64,000 nucleotides of DNA, taken from assembly GCA_965237725.1 (NCBI GenBank), contig OZ250151.1:3720001-3784000 (forward strand), in the 5' to 3' direction. Shown piece after piece: positions 7,943-16,072 of this stretch (position 1 is its first letter; each line of letters starts with the position of its first letter). The stretch comes from G965237725 sp965237725 (GTDB lineage Bacteria; Pseudomonadota; Gammaproteobacteria; Arenicellales; Poriferihabitantaceae). Position numbers and translations under genes: made by a program. The notes under the pieces are model-generated. The model saw only the letters and a list, made by a program, of their open reading frames with translations, had not been told where the DNA came from and ran no database searches.

Positions 7943-8893
7943 ATGGTCCAACTCAAATATCATATTAATCGTTCAAAAAATCTAATCAATGTTCTTGAAA
8001 AAGAAGGTTGGGTAGCGGCGGAGTCGAATGAAATTGCAGATTTTGGAATGTGGGCTTCTCATGGCGCTGATTCCAGGCAAGCTCGTGTGGAAGTTTTTAA
8101 GAGTGAGGTTTCGGTTTTAATTGATAATAAATTGAGTATGTATGAGCTGTTGTGTGAGTATGGCGAGCACGATATAACCCCACAAGTATTTTCTGCGCTA
8201 CCAAAATATCTGGAATTTGTTAAATCAACGGATTCTCCAATATTTGGATTTTTGAAGTTCACCCATACTTCGGGAGGTGCAGATGTTTTTTGTTTTAACA
8301 AACTAAAAAGTTTGTTGGAGAAAGTCATAGATATCAGAGAGGTGGAAGCCACTGCGATTATTCAACAGGGTGTGCGAGATGTGCTTCTGATTGACAACAG
8401 AAAATTTAAAGTCAGAACTTATGTGTTGGTAACCAAAGATTGGGCCACTTACATTTATGATGATTCTCTTGTGGTATTGCACCCTGAACCCTATTCTCCG
8501 GATTCTGTGGATCCCCAGATACAGCTTTCACCAAATGATAATGGCGCTGTAAAGCTCTTAAATGATCTTCCAGAATTGAGTCATATTAATGGGGAAATTC
8601 GCGACATCGTTACAAAGACAATTGAGTGTCTAAAGAACAAATCTATAGATCTTGAAAATCAGGGTTGTTATCATTTATTCGGATATGACTTTGTGTGCGA
8701 TGCTGGCGGAAAAACCTGGCTCATTGAAATCAACGGATTTCCCAGCCTCGGCCGAAACGATTCTGTAGGCAAAGACGTATCAAGTCGAATGATGAACGAC
8801 TTTAAAAATTTAATAATTAATCCCATGGTTCTGGACAAAGAACCACAACAAGGTGGGTTCTCACTAATTAGCGAATCAAATCCCAGTGATTAG
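7943..8893 (+). CDS. tubulin-tyrosine-ligase-like ATP-grasp protein
   Basis: A 316-residue protein of the TTL-like ATP-grasp fold. The signature parts are KFKVRTYVLVT (about 152-163), where Lys and Arg contact ATP, and GYDFVCDAGGKTWLIEINGFPSLG near 248-272, where the acidic and Asn residues bind magnesium-ATP. TTL-like enzymes ligate an amino acid to a protein or peptide carboxylate; bacterial members are poorly understood. The N-terminal 100 residues are not recognised. Its partner substrate may be the small upstream membrane protein, but this is only positional. Confidence 0.75.
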   Translation: MVQLKYHINRSKNLINVLEKEGWVAAESNEIADFGMWASHGADSRQARVEVFKSEVSVLIDNKLSMYELLCEYGEHDITPQVFSALPKYLEFVKSTDSPIFGFLKFTHTSGGADVFCFNKLKSLLEKVIDIREVEATAIIQQGVRDVLLIDNRKFKVRTYVLVTKDWATYIYDDSLVVLHPEPYSPDSVDPQIQLSPNDNGAVKLLNDLPELSHINGEIRDIVTKTIECLKNKSIDLENQGCYHLFGYDFVCDAGGKTWLIEINGFPSLGRNDSVGKDVSSRMMNDFKNLIINPMVLDKEPQQGGFSLISESNPSD

Positions 8894-8957
8894 TTTGGGT
8901 TTGGCTCTTCCATCGGTTGGGGGTCCGAAAACCATCCTGATAATGCAGGTAGCATAA

Positions 8958-8980
8958 CAATGTTAACCATTGGTTTTTTT
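8958..8980 (+). terminator. weak intrinsic terminator candidate
   Basis: CAATG, a 5-nt loop and CATTG are followed by a run of seven T at 8974-8980, 65 bp after the ATP-grasp stop. The stem is short and AT-rich, so termination would be weak. Confidence 0.35.
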
Positions 8981-9084
8981 CATTGATCAGGAAAGTTGCT
9001 GGCAGAAACTTTCTCGCCGCTGACCAGTAGTAACTGTTTGATTGGCTTTTTTCGGTCCAGTCCAGATTGGTTTGGTATTGTCAT
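8980..9084 (-). CDS. possible 34-residue protein
   Basis: A short minus-strand ORF with a good ribosome site (AAGGA, 7 nt before ATG). The encoded peptide begins MTIPNQSGLDRKKPIKQL and ends in VSASNFPDQ. It has no hydrophobic segment and no recognised family. It lies between the convergent ends of the ATP-grasp and DUF3750 genes. The ribosome site is the main evidence; conservation in relatives would decide whether it is real. Confidence 0.35.
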   Translation of the reverse strand: MTIPNQSGLDRKKPIKQLLLVSGEKVSASNFPDQ

Positions 9085-9168
9085 AGGATTGTCCTTCAAG
9101 TTAGTAGTAATGAAGATAGTATGAGTTTTTGATGTCGACAATTCTAACTATGGTTGTCGGGGGCTTTC

Positions 9169-9906
9169 TTAAAACTGCACAATGCCAATCCCAGGTAGTC
9201 GTAATTGCAGTTGTTGTGGATTAAGTCCAAAGTTCAGTCCCAAAAAATTAAATTCTAAGCCCTCATGTTCACTAACCAGCACACCCAACCAACCAGATAA
9301 GGAAATTTGAAAACCACTTCCACTTGGCGTCACCCCAACAACCCCATTTGAATAATAATCTTTACCAATGGCCGTTGGCGGTAAATTGAGTTTTAACTCT
9401 GGAACCGTACGCCCAATATGTGCTGTAAAGGTATTGCTGTTCGGCCCCGGCCATACTCTATATTTTTTGGCAAAAGGGTAGTTTTTGGCTGCTTCCAAAA
9501 TTTTGGGTATAGCGTTTTCAGCGTCGTCACCTTCGATAGTGGACAGAACTTCTGGAATATTCCCTACCCACATTCGATCTGGAATACCGTTATAGATTTT
9601 CAAAATGGATTTTCCACGTTTTTGACGCCATACCTGGACATCGAGCAGGGTATACTTTTTTGCGTTTTTCTGTTTTACGGCAACCCAGGTATGCACCGCA
9701 AATGCACCACGCCAATCATAGGCCCGGGCGGCATAAACTTGCACAAGGGCGCTTTTGTGAATTTCTGGGTCAGGGGCCAACCCAGTCGACTCCCAGCTTT
9801 TGTTACGCCAGTCAACGCCAATGGGAGAAGCCCCACTCACTATGTTGTAAAACGGCCCGATTAACAGGATAAATGTAAATACACTGATTTTTAAAACAAT
9901 TTGCAA
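9169..9906 (-). CDS. DUF3750 domain-containing membrane-anchored protein
   Basis: A DUF3750 protein. The family core is visible in VQVYAARAYDWRGAFAVHTW and in the later KNYPFAKKYRVWPGPNSNTF stretch. An N-terminal hydrophobic segment (ISVFTFILLIGPFYNIVSG) suggests a signal anchor. The longest frame opens at TTG 9984 but would overlap the LysR gene by 71 nt. A TTG at 9906 avoids the overlap and keeps the membrane segment, so it is given here, without a strong ribosome site. Function unknown; it is probably co-transcribed with the regulator. Confidence 0.75.
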   Translation of the reverse strand: MQIVLKISVFTFILLIGPFYNIVSGASPIGVDWRNKSWESTGLAPDPEIHKSALVQVYAARAYDWRGAFAVHTWVAVKQKNAKKYTLLDVQVWRQKRGKSILKIYNGIPDRMWVGNIPEVLSTIEGDDAENAIPKILEAAKNYPFAKKYRVWPGPNSNTFTAHIGRTVPELKLNLPPTAIGKDYYSNGVVGVTPSGSGFQISLSGWLGVLVSEHEGLEFNFLGLNFGLNPQQLQLRLPGIGIVQF

Positions 9907-9913
9907 TAACGTC

Positions 9914-10876
9914 TTAAAGTTGCTGTTCAATTTGATTTTGTCCGTAAGAAACTTGGCTCGGTGCGTAACCGTGGGCCTGAGCAAACATCCACTCTCGAAC
10001 GGCCATAATATCCGGTAGTTTTGCTTTTGTAGGCGTGGTTACAAAATAATATGAAAACTCCAGCTCAAATGTAAGGTCAAATGGTTTGATCAGGCGTCCC
10101 GAAGACAGGTCGTCATCAACAGACACGCTCCCCACTAGCGCAATTCCCTGGCTATTCAGCGCCGCCTCGATCAATAATTGTTGCTGGTTAAAAATCATGC
10201 CGTGGCGCGTATCGATATCACTAATCCCCGCAGCCATTAACCACATATTCCAGTCTGGCCATCCAGCGCCGAGATCCACATCATTAGTGGCAAAATGCAT
10301 CAAATGATGACCCTTTAAATCCGCTGGTTGCTTCAGCGGCCGTTCTTTAGTGATGATATTCGGCGAACATACCGGAAAGACTTTCTCACACAATAAAAGA
10401 TCAACCTGCATGCCTGGATACTTTCCAGCACCAAATCGGATTCCGATATCCACATCACTTCGATTTAAATCCACCACTTCCATCGAGGTGTCAATTCGGA
10501 TATCAATCTCTGGATGTTGCTCTCGCAACTGGGTCAGGCGTGGGACAAGCCATTTACTTGCGAAGGAGGGCGCAGAGCTTATGGTGACGGGTTGATTCTG
10601 ATCCATGGATTTTACTTCGCTCAGTGCGTCGGCCATGCGATCGAATCCATCCTGCAAACCGGGCAGCAAGGATTGCCCTGCATCGGTCAATAGTATGCGT
10701 CGGTGCATGCGTTTGAACAGCGCCATGCCGAGAAATGATTCCAGCAATTTTATTTGCTGGCTAATCGCCCCAGGGGTGACAAACAATTCTTCCGCAGCTT
10801 TGGAAAAACTTAAGTGTCGTGCTGCAGATTCAAATGCCCGCAGTGCTTTCAACGGTGGAAATCGATTGATTTTCAC
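9914..10876 (-). CDS. LysR-family transcriptional regulator, GcvA-like
   Basis: A 320-residue LysR regulator. The N-terminal winged helix-turn-helix (PPLKALRAFESAARHLSFSK and AEELFVTPGAISQQIKLLE, residues about 7-50) is of the GcvA subtype. The effector-binding domain occupies about 90-300. It starts with GTG. It is divergent from the DUF1127 gene across 101 bp, the usual arrangement for a LysR target. It may also control the downstream DUF3750 gene. The effector is unknown; GcvA itself responds to glycine and purines, but many GcvA-like proteins control unrelated genes. Confidence 0.92.
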   Translation of the reverse strand: MKINRFPPLKALRAFESAARHLSFSKAAEELFVTPGAISQQIKLLESFLGMALFKRMHRRILLTDAGQSLLPGLQDGFDRMADALSEVKSMDQNQPVTISSAPSFASKWLVPRLTQLREQHPEIDIRIDTSMEVVDLNRSDVDIGIRFGAGKYPGMQVDLLLCEKVFPVCSPNIITKERPLKQPADLKGHHLMHFATNDVDLGAGWPDWNMWLMAAGISDIDTRHGMIFNQQQLLIEAALNSQGIALVGSVSVDDDLSSGRLIKPFDLTFELEFSYYFVTTPTKAKLPDIMAVREWMFAQAHGYAPSQVSYGQNQIEQQL

Positions 10877-10977
10877 ATTAGATTATCTATAGTAAAACAT
10901 GAATTTATATCGTTTGAAACAATGAATTATAAGTAATAACATCACTAAACCTTAAATTGATACGGAGACTAGCAACA

Positions 10978-11487
10978 ATGAAACTATCACAAACACAATA
11001 CATCAACCCATTAATTAAGTCCAATGAATTCGATTCATTCAAGGTTCGTTTACAGCGACAAAGCGATGGTTTCGGAATGTTGGCTGAGTCTATTTATTCA
11101 GTTGATCAAACAAAAGCTGATCATAATACCGCTGCGAGAGGCAGGCCTGCAGCAGGGAATTTTAAGAAATCACTGAGTTCCTTGATTGCGATCTCTGCCG
11201 AGGTTGTCCATGGGTTTAGCGCGCGTATTCGATCGCGCTATGAGGAAAGAAAAGCAATACAACGGCTTTTAACCTTGTCCGACCACCATTTGCGTGATAT
11301 CGGAATAGATCGTGCTGATGTAGAAGCACTACGATATACAAATGGATCAGTGAATGATCTTTTGGCTAAAACGCGCAAAACGGTGTCAAACATTGCTCCG
11401 AAACTAGAGTTGATTCATTGCGACAAGCTGAATTTGACGAATTTGAATAATCCCGAACCCAATGTTGAAGTGGATCGGGCAGCCTAA
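10978..11487 (+). CDS. DUF1127 (YjiS-like) domain protein with long N-terminal extension
   Basis: A 169-residue protein containing a DUF1127 domain at about residues 82-115, with the hallmark RLLTLSDHHLRDIGIDRADVE split around the LxDxxLRDIGI core. Most DUF1127 proteins are 45-90 residues. Here about 75 residues precede the domain and about 50 follow it, without recognised motifs. Small DUF1127 proteins are implicated in RNA-linked regulation of phosphate and carbon metabolism in alphaproteobacteria. The ATG at 10978 has GGAG about 12 nt upstream. The gene is divergent from the LysR regulator. Confidence 0.8.
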   Translation: MKLSQTQYINPLIKSNEFDSFKVRLQRQSDGFGMLAESIYSVDQTKADHNTAARGRPAAGNFKKSLSSLIAISAEVVHGFSARIRSRYEERKAIQRLLTLSDHHLRDIGIDRADVEALRYTNGSVNDLLAKTRKTVSNIAPKLELIHCDKLNLTNLNNPEPNVEVDRAA

Positions 11488-11512
11488 CACTCATTTCTCT
11501 ACCACACCGACT

Positions 11513-11556
11513 CAGGTCGCAGTAAGCTTAAGCTGACTGCGGCCTGTGGGTTTTAT
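11513..11556 (+). terminator. rho-independent terminator
   Basis: An 11-bp stem, CAGGTCGCAGT (11513-11523) with ACTGCGGCCTG (11536-11546) and one G-T pair, has a 12-nt loop and is followed by TGGGTTTTAT. It sits between the DUF1127 gene and the convergent GST gene. Confidence 0.8.
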
Positions 11557-11580
11557 GCTGACCTCAATCCGAGTCTTATC

Positions 11581-12273
11581 CTAGTTTGATATTTCTATAT
11601 CCAGTTCGGGGTATTGCCTGAAGATGCCTGATTGATTGAATGTCTGTCGGCGATCGCTCTTTAGATAGGTGGCCATATTTGGCAGTTCAGCGACCCGGTT
11701 TTGATGATTTGCCAAAGCCCTAGGCTGTGATTTCGCCATGGCATTAGGAAAAGCATATTCCAGGCCGGTAGTAAGTTGAAACAATGCAAGATCTGCAATG
11801 CAGACATTCTCACTAACCAACCAATCTCGCTCGGCTAATGCCTGTTCAAAAAATCTCAGCCAGCTCTGCAGACGGCCATTTACAAAACCCGAAGCACGCA
11901 AGACGGCCTGAGGTTTTTGTTCTTCATAAGTCAGGGCGACATCAATGGGGTGGTGGGTATCGTGAACTTCGTCAACGACGTCCATTACCGTCAAAAAAAG
12001 CTGGTTGACCCGAGATGCTTCAAGTTCATTTTCTGGGACAAGGCCGTGTTTTCTGCCCAGATAAAAACATACTGCAGGAACCTGAGCGAGAATGTGATGA
12101 CCGTCTTTTAAATAGGGTGGCGCAAAACCCACCGCCGATCCTCGTAGTGCCAATACCGGCTCAACACCCTGTTCCGGACCGATGTCCAGATACTCCACCC
12201 CGGCCAGTTCCAGTACAAGTCGAATAAATTCACCACGACCGGGCAATCCTGGCCAGTAATAGAGTTCATACAT
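11581..12273 (-). CDS. glutathione S-transferase family protein
   Basis: A 230-residue GST. The N-terminal thioredoxin-like domain starts YELYYWPGLPGRGEFIRLVLE, resembling sigma/alpha-type GSTs in which Tyr activates glutathione. The C-terminal helical domain begins near residue 85 and carries the N-cap-like DLALFQLTTGLEYAFP segment. The cis-Pro region reads QVPAVCFYL. GSTs conjugate glutathione to electrophiles. The gene is 13 nt downstream of the TauD-like dioxygenase on the same strand, suggesting that the two act together. Confidence 0.88.
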   Translation of the reverse strand: MYELYYWPGLPGRGEFIRLVLELAGVEYLDIGPEQGVEPVLALRGSAVGFAPPYLKDGHHILAQVPAVCFYLGRKHGLVPENELEASRVNQLFLTVMDVVDEVHDTHHPIDVALTYEEQKPQAVLRASGFVNGRLQSWLRFFEQALAERDWLVSENVCIADLALFQLTTGLEYAFPNAMAKSQPRALANHQNRVAELPNMATYLKSDRRQTFNQSGIFRQYPELDIEISN

Positions 12274-12286
12274 AAATAACTACCCG

Positions 12287-13153
12287 TTATCCGATCAGTT
12301 CTATTGGCTCCGTTTCGCGCCATGTTGTTCGATGCATGAGCCTGCGACTGTTTACTACATCGTAGGCGGTCCCGGCGTGCAACACTCTACGGTTGTCCCA
12401 CAACACCGCATCTCCGGCGGACCACTTGTGTCGATACTGAAATGAATCCTGGCAGGCGTGGCTGGTGAGCTCAGCAATAAACTGTCGTGCTTTGGACGCT
12501 TCCCACCCGACCACATCGATTGTGATCTGATTGCCAAAATATAAAGCCCGTCGACCTGTATCCGGATGAGCCCGGACCAGAGGACGAACGATCTCTTTAT
12601 ATTTTCGTAAACCCTGGGCGCTGTTGGTATTGCCCAAATTTTGTTTCGCCAGATAATATTCCAACCCCGATGCGGAATTTATGGTTTCTATTTTGCAGTA
12701 GTCCTGTTTCTGCTCTTCGCTAAGGGCGTCATAGGCATGATACATGCAGGCGAAAAGGGTGTCACCGCCGCTATCAGGTACTTCCAGCGCATAGAGCAGG
12801 GAAGCCCTGGCTGCGACTTCATGATGAATATGGTCGGTGTGCCATTCAAGTTCATGGTCGGGTTTTTCCGGTGCGAATGAAACCAGACCTTTGCCGACAT
12901 TACCCACCACAAAAATTTCATCGTTTCCTTCCAGTCGGGCTTTTTCGAGTTCGGTTAGTTCAAGAGGCGCAAATGCAGCGCTAAAATCAACCTGTTGTTT
13001 GGGGCTTATTTTCTGATCCGGAAAGATCAGCACACCATATTTTTCCAGGGCCTGATTAACTTTGCCTATGGTGTCAGCGTCGGGTACCACTGATATTGAA
13101 ATCCCACGCACTGTGGCACCGATAACTGCATTCGTTGGTTCGATTGAAATCAT
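12287..13153 (-). CDS. TauD/TfdA family Fe(II)/2-oxoglutarate dioxygenase
   Basis: A 288-residue TauD/TfdA dioxygenase. The iron-binding triad is H105-x-D107 (EWHTDH) and H259 (RVLHAGT). Arg275-Arg279 (HRTTWR) supplies the 2-oxoglutarate carboxylate contact. Family members hydroxylate taurine, phenoxyacetates and similar carboxylates or sulfonates. The co-directional GST gene lies 13 nt downstream. The substrate is not evident. It is one of five 2-oxoglutarate oxygenases in this window. Confidence 0.92.
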   Translation of the reverse strand: MISIEPTNAVIGATVRGISISVVPDADTIGKVNQALEKYGVLIFPDQKISPKQQVDFSAAFAPLELTELEKARLEGNDEIFVVGNVGKGLVSFAPEKPDHELEWHTDHIHHEVAARASLLYALEVPDSGGDTLFACMYHAYDALSEEQKQDYCKIETINSASGLEYYLAKQNLGNTNSAQGLRKYKEIVRPLVRAHPDTGRRALYFGNQITIDVVGWEASKARQFIAELTSHACQDSFQYRHKWSAGDAVLWDNRRVLHAGTAYDVVNSRRLMHRTTWRETEPIELIG

Positions 13154-13287
13154 TTATAGTTTTGATTTTGTCATTATTTGAAGATAATTAATATATCCAA
13201 AAGTGGGTTGTGGAAATACGATTTGACCGGTAATGTTATCTATAATCGCTTAAGTTTTAAATATCAATTGAGTTTTCCAAGTAAACC

Positions 13288-14157
13288 ATGAAATCAAAAT
13301 CTGCAAATCCCGACCATGACCGCCAGCAGGTGGCAGAATATATTTTGTCTGAAGAATCTGTGCCCAATGGAGCTGTGGAATCATACAAACGGGATGGCGT
13401 GGTGTGCCTGCGAAATGCGATTTCTCAAAACTGGCTGGATGTAATTGAGCAGGGAATTGATCTGGCGACCAATGGTGCTAGCGCCGATCTGGATATAGTA
13501 AAGCGCGAGGGCGATAAGGGGAAATTTTCAGTGAGCTCCCAGTCCTGGCAAAAAGTTGAGCCCTTCAGGCGGTTCATTTTCAAAAGTCAAATTGCAGATA
13601 TTGCGTTCCCATTTCTCGAATCCAGATACATGTCGCTTTATTATGATTTTCTTTTAATCAAGGAAGCACATAGTAGTCATGCTAAAACGCCCTGGCATCA
13701 GGATCACGCCTATTATCCGGCAAACGGTAACAAGGCAATAAATAGCTGGGTTGCACTCGACCCAATTCCCAATTCTACCGCGCTTAGATTTTATCGAGGC
13801 TCTCACAAACCCGGCATTTTATATCGTGCGGTAAATTTCGATGAACACGACAAAGATTACAAATACGTTCGAAAAGAAAGGCCAAAATTACCAGATATCG
13901 ATAATCACCGTGACCCCAACGTAGTAAGCTCATCTATGCAGCCGGGGGATATGCTTATTTGGAATTCTTACACTTTTCACTGCGCTCCGGGTAATACCCT
14001 CGATCGACGTCGGGCCGCATTTTCAGTTAACTGGCTCGGAGATGATATTACCTACAATGAGATTCCTTCCCTGGACACTTATATTGATTCAAGCTTACGA
14101 ACCGGGGACAGGTTGGTTAGTCCGCTGTTTCCACTGGTAAGGGGCGCAATTGACTAA
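13288..14157 (+). CDS. phytanoyl-CoA dioxygenase (PhyH) family protein
   Basis: A 289-residue PhyH-like Fe(II)/2-oxoglutarate oxygenase. Iron ligands are H137-x-D139 (TPWHQDHAYY) and H231 (YTFHCAPG), with R240 in the 2-oxoglutarate-binding position. The helical segment LRFYRGSHKPG is a PhyH hallmark. Bacterial members include ectoine hydroxylase and other osmolyte or natural-product hydroxylases; the length fits this group. The gene is divergent from the TauD-like gene across 134 bp. Confidence 0.9.
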   Translation: MKSKSANPDHDRQQVAEYILSEESVPNGAVESYKRDGVVCLRNAISQNWLDVIEQGIDLATNGASADLDIVKREGDKGKFSVSSQSWQKVEPFRRFIFKSQIADIAFPFLESRYMSLYYDFLLIKEAHSSHAKTPWHQDHAYYPANGNKAINSWVALDPIPNSTALRFYRGSHKPGILYRAVNFDEHDKDYKYVRKERPKLPDIDNHRDPNVVSSSMQPGDMLIWNSYTFHCAPGNTLDRRRAAFSVNWLGDDITYNEIPSLDTYIDSSLRTGDRLVSPLFPLVRGAID

Positions 14158-14208
14158 AGTTTCAGGTGAATTATTAGGGTTAAAAATAAACGCCAGAATA
14201 ATTTATCG

Positions 14209-16002
14209 TTAATCGAGTTGCTCAATTAAAGCAGTCATCAGCTTTCTCGTTCTGAAAGGCTTTTCCGTAAATACATCGGTTTTATTTTGATCGGCCTGGT
14301 CCACCATTCCAGATATCGCAGTATCGAGAATATCGCTGCCAGGTAGCATATAAAGGACCGCTGATCCATCAACAACCTTGCTCTGGATAAACATATCATC
14401 GACAGTGCCAGATTTTGGCCAGCGTATTTCAATTTTTTCGATTATATTTCCATCGGGTAAACGCGCATGGAATTGCCGTTTTGAATCCAGGGGATTAATT
14501 TTTACTATCCAGTCATCATCTTGTGATTCGATTTTTCCGGCCTCATAGCTTAGTCCGGTTAATGTCCCCGGGCTATCGAGTACCATCCGTCCGGATACGG
14601 GATAGGATTCAATTTTTCCGGAATTAACATAAAAATCTCCGAAGAAATGATGGGTTTTGGAAAATACCCCGGCAGCGAGATCACAATTTACAGACAGCTC
14701 CCCTGATTGCCCGGGATAATTATCCAGGTCCCACCCACTATTGATAAATTTCAACCGGCATTGACCGGTGTATTCAGATCGTGGTGAGTTGCTGCTGATC
14801 GCAAGTTGATATATTTTGCTGTCTATTCGTTTTAAGTTACTCAAAGAAATAAATTTTCCCAGCCCTTCCAGTACCCGAAGCAGGTTATCAGGATTCCATT
14901 TGATCAGTAATGTCCGTGGATAAAGCAACTCGTTAGCTTTCGCAAGATGTAGGTGTTCGCCGTTGGATTCCGGGTCTTGGTTTTTTATATCAGAACTCAG
15001 AATAGATATACCATGGGGCCATTGTTGATTAATATCTCGGGCTAAAGTTGGATTCAGGTAGTTGTTAACTCGATCAGAAACAACCAGATTACGGTTGTTT
15101 TCCTGTAAACGATGTAACAATGCCATTTCAAAAATACCTGCGCGACATCGTGTTATGTCGTGGGAGTTATCTCCTTGACAAATCCCTCGCCAGAATTCCT
15201 GGTAGAGAGAAAACAGGTTGGCGCGATTAGATGCGCCATCGAGGTGTGATGCGCCACTACCGCTGAATGGTGGAATTTCAGATTTGTTTGAATAAACTTC
15301 GCGGGCGAGTTTCTGATATATCTTCTGGTTATTATTGGTTTCATCCCAGGGTGGCACTGAAAAAATGGGTCCGTTGTTTTGATGGCAACCAGTGCACAAA
15401 GAGCGGTCAACATATTCAACAACGGGTGTTTGGCCTGGTTTGTAGTTGGTTACAACCTGAAATTCAAATCGCCCAGCATCTTCGTTATAGCTAATCACCT
15501 CCATGGCATTTATGGCTTCCTGATAGCCGATAAAAAGTCTATCTTTTAGATTTGGAAATCTTTCCTCGCCGTCTCCATGGTGCTCCGAATCTACACCCAC
15601 TACAACCCGCGGATGTTTGAAGTAATCGGGCCCGCCGGCATATCGGTTTATACAACGCCCTAATGGAATTAACACCGACCGGACCTGGTTACCGTCATTG
15701 TTAATCGAAATCCCCATAGAGTCTTCGAGGGAGGAGACCAAATTCTGAAACGGATAGGGGATTTCGTATTGACTTGTCCCGGTCTGATTTTCAGCCTGAT
15801 TTTGGACCAGGTCTTGGGTATGGTTTATTAAAAATAAATCATCAAACAAGGATTGCCCGGCAAAGGATTGCCGGACGGCATCATTATTTAACACGGATCT
15901 GTGAGAATTCACAATCGGGGTATAGCCAATTGCTATTAAACTTGCCAGACCTATGATGATTCCTGGAATAAGTTCAATTGCTTTGATTGCCAATTTAGTC
16001 AT
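14209..16002 (-). CDS. membrane-anchored protein with one c-type heme motif, function unknown
   Basis: A 597-residue protein with an N-terminal hydrophobic segment at about 8-30 (IELIPGIIIGLASLIAIGY), then a large predicted periplasmic region. A single CxxCH heme-binding motif is at residues 203-207 (CTGCH, followed by QNNGPIFSVPPWDE). This resembles the heme-bearing region of periplasmic c-type cytochromes. Beyond it lie about 390 residues with no recognised domain. It is 70 nt downstream of the beta-propeller gene on the same strand. A redox role in the periplasm is a reasonable inference only. Confidence 0.65.
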   Translation of the reverse strand: MTKLAIKAIELIPGIIIGLASLIAIGYTPIVNSHRSVLNNDAVRQSFAGQSLFDDLFLINHTQDLVQNQAENQTGTSQYEIPYPFQNLVSSLEDSMGISINNDGNQVRSVLIPLGRCINRYAGGPDYFKHPRVVVGVDSEHHGDGEERFPNLKDRLFIGYQEAINAMEVISYNEDAGRFEFQVVTNYKPGQTPVVEYVDRSLCTGCHQNNGPIFSVPPWDETNNNQKIYQKLAREVYSNKSEIPPFSGSGASHLDGASNRANLFSLYQEFWRGICQGDNSHDITRCRAGIFEMALLHRLQENNRNLVVSDRVNNYLNPTLARDINQQWPHGISILSSDIKNQDPESNGEHLHLAKANELLYPRTLLIKWNPDNLLRVLEGLGKFISLSNLKRIDSKIYQLAISSNSPRSEYTGQCRLKFINSGWDLDNYPGQSGELSVNCDLAAGVFSKTHHFFGDFYVNSGKIESYPVSGRMVLDSPGTLTGLSYEAGKIESQDDDWIVKINPLDSKRQFHARLPDGNIIEKIEIRWPKSGTVDDMFIQSKVVDGSAVLYMLPGSDILDTAISGMVDQADQNKTDVFTEKPFRTRKLMTALIEQLD

Positions 16003-16072
16003 AAAGCTCCCGGGCGTTACCCAAGTTGATTTATGGCACTATTTTAACGCTAATTCAGCGTGGCCAATGGGG

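Noticed and set aside
1..8900. Integron cassette array suggested by runs of short GFA, GNAT and VOC genes on one strand
   Set aside because: No attC-like imperfect palindromes with GTTRRRY ends lie between the genes, no integrase is present, and several genes overlap or reverse strand.
9418..9864. 148-codon plus-strand ORF
   Set aside because: Lies antisense inside the DUF3750 gene; composition is a shadow of that frame.
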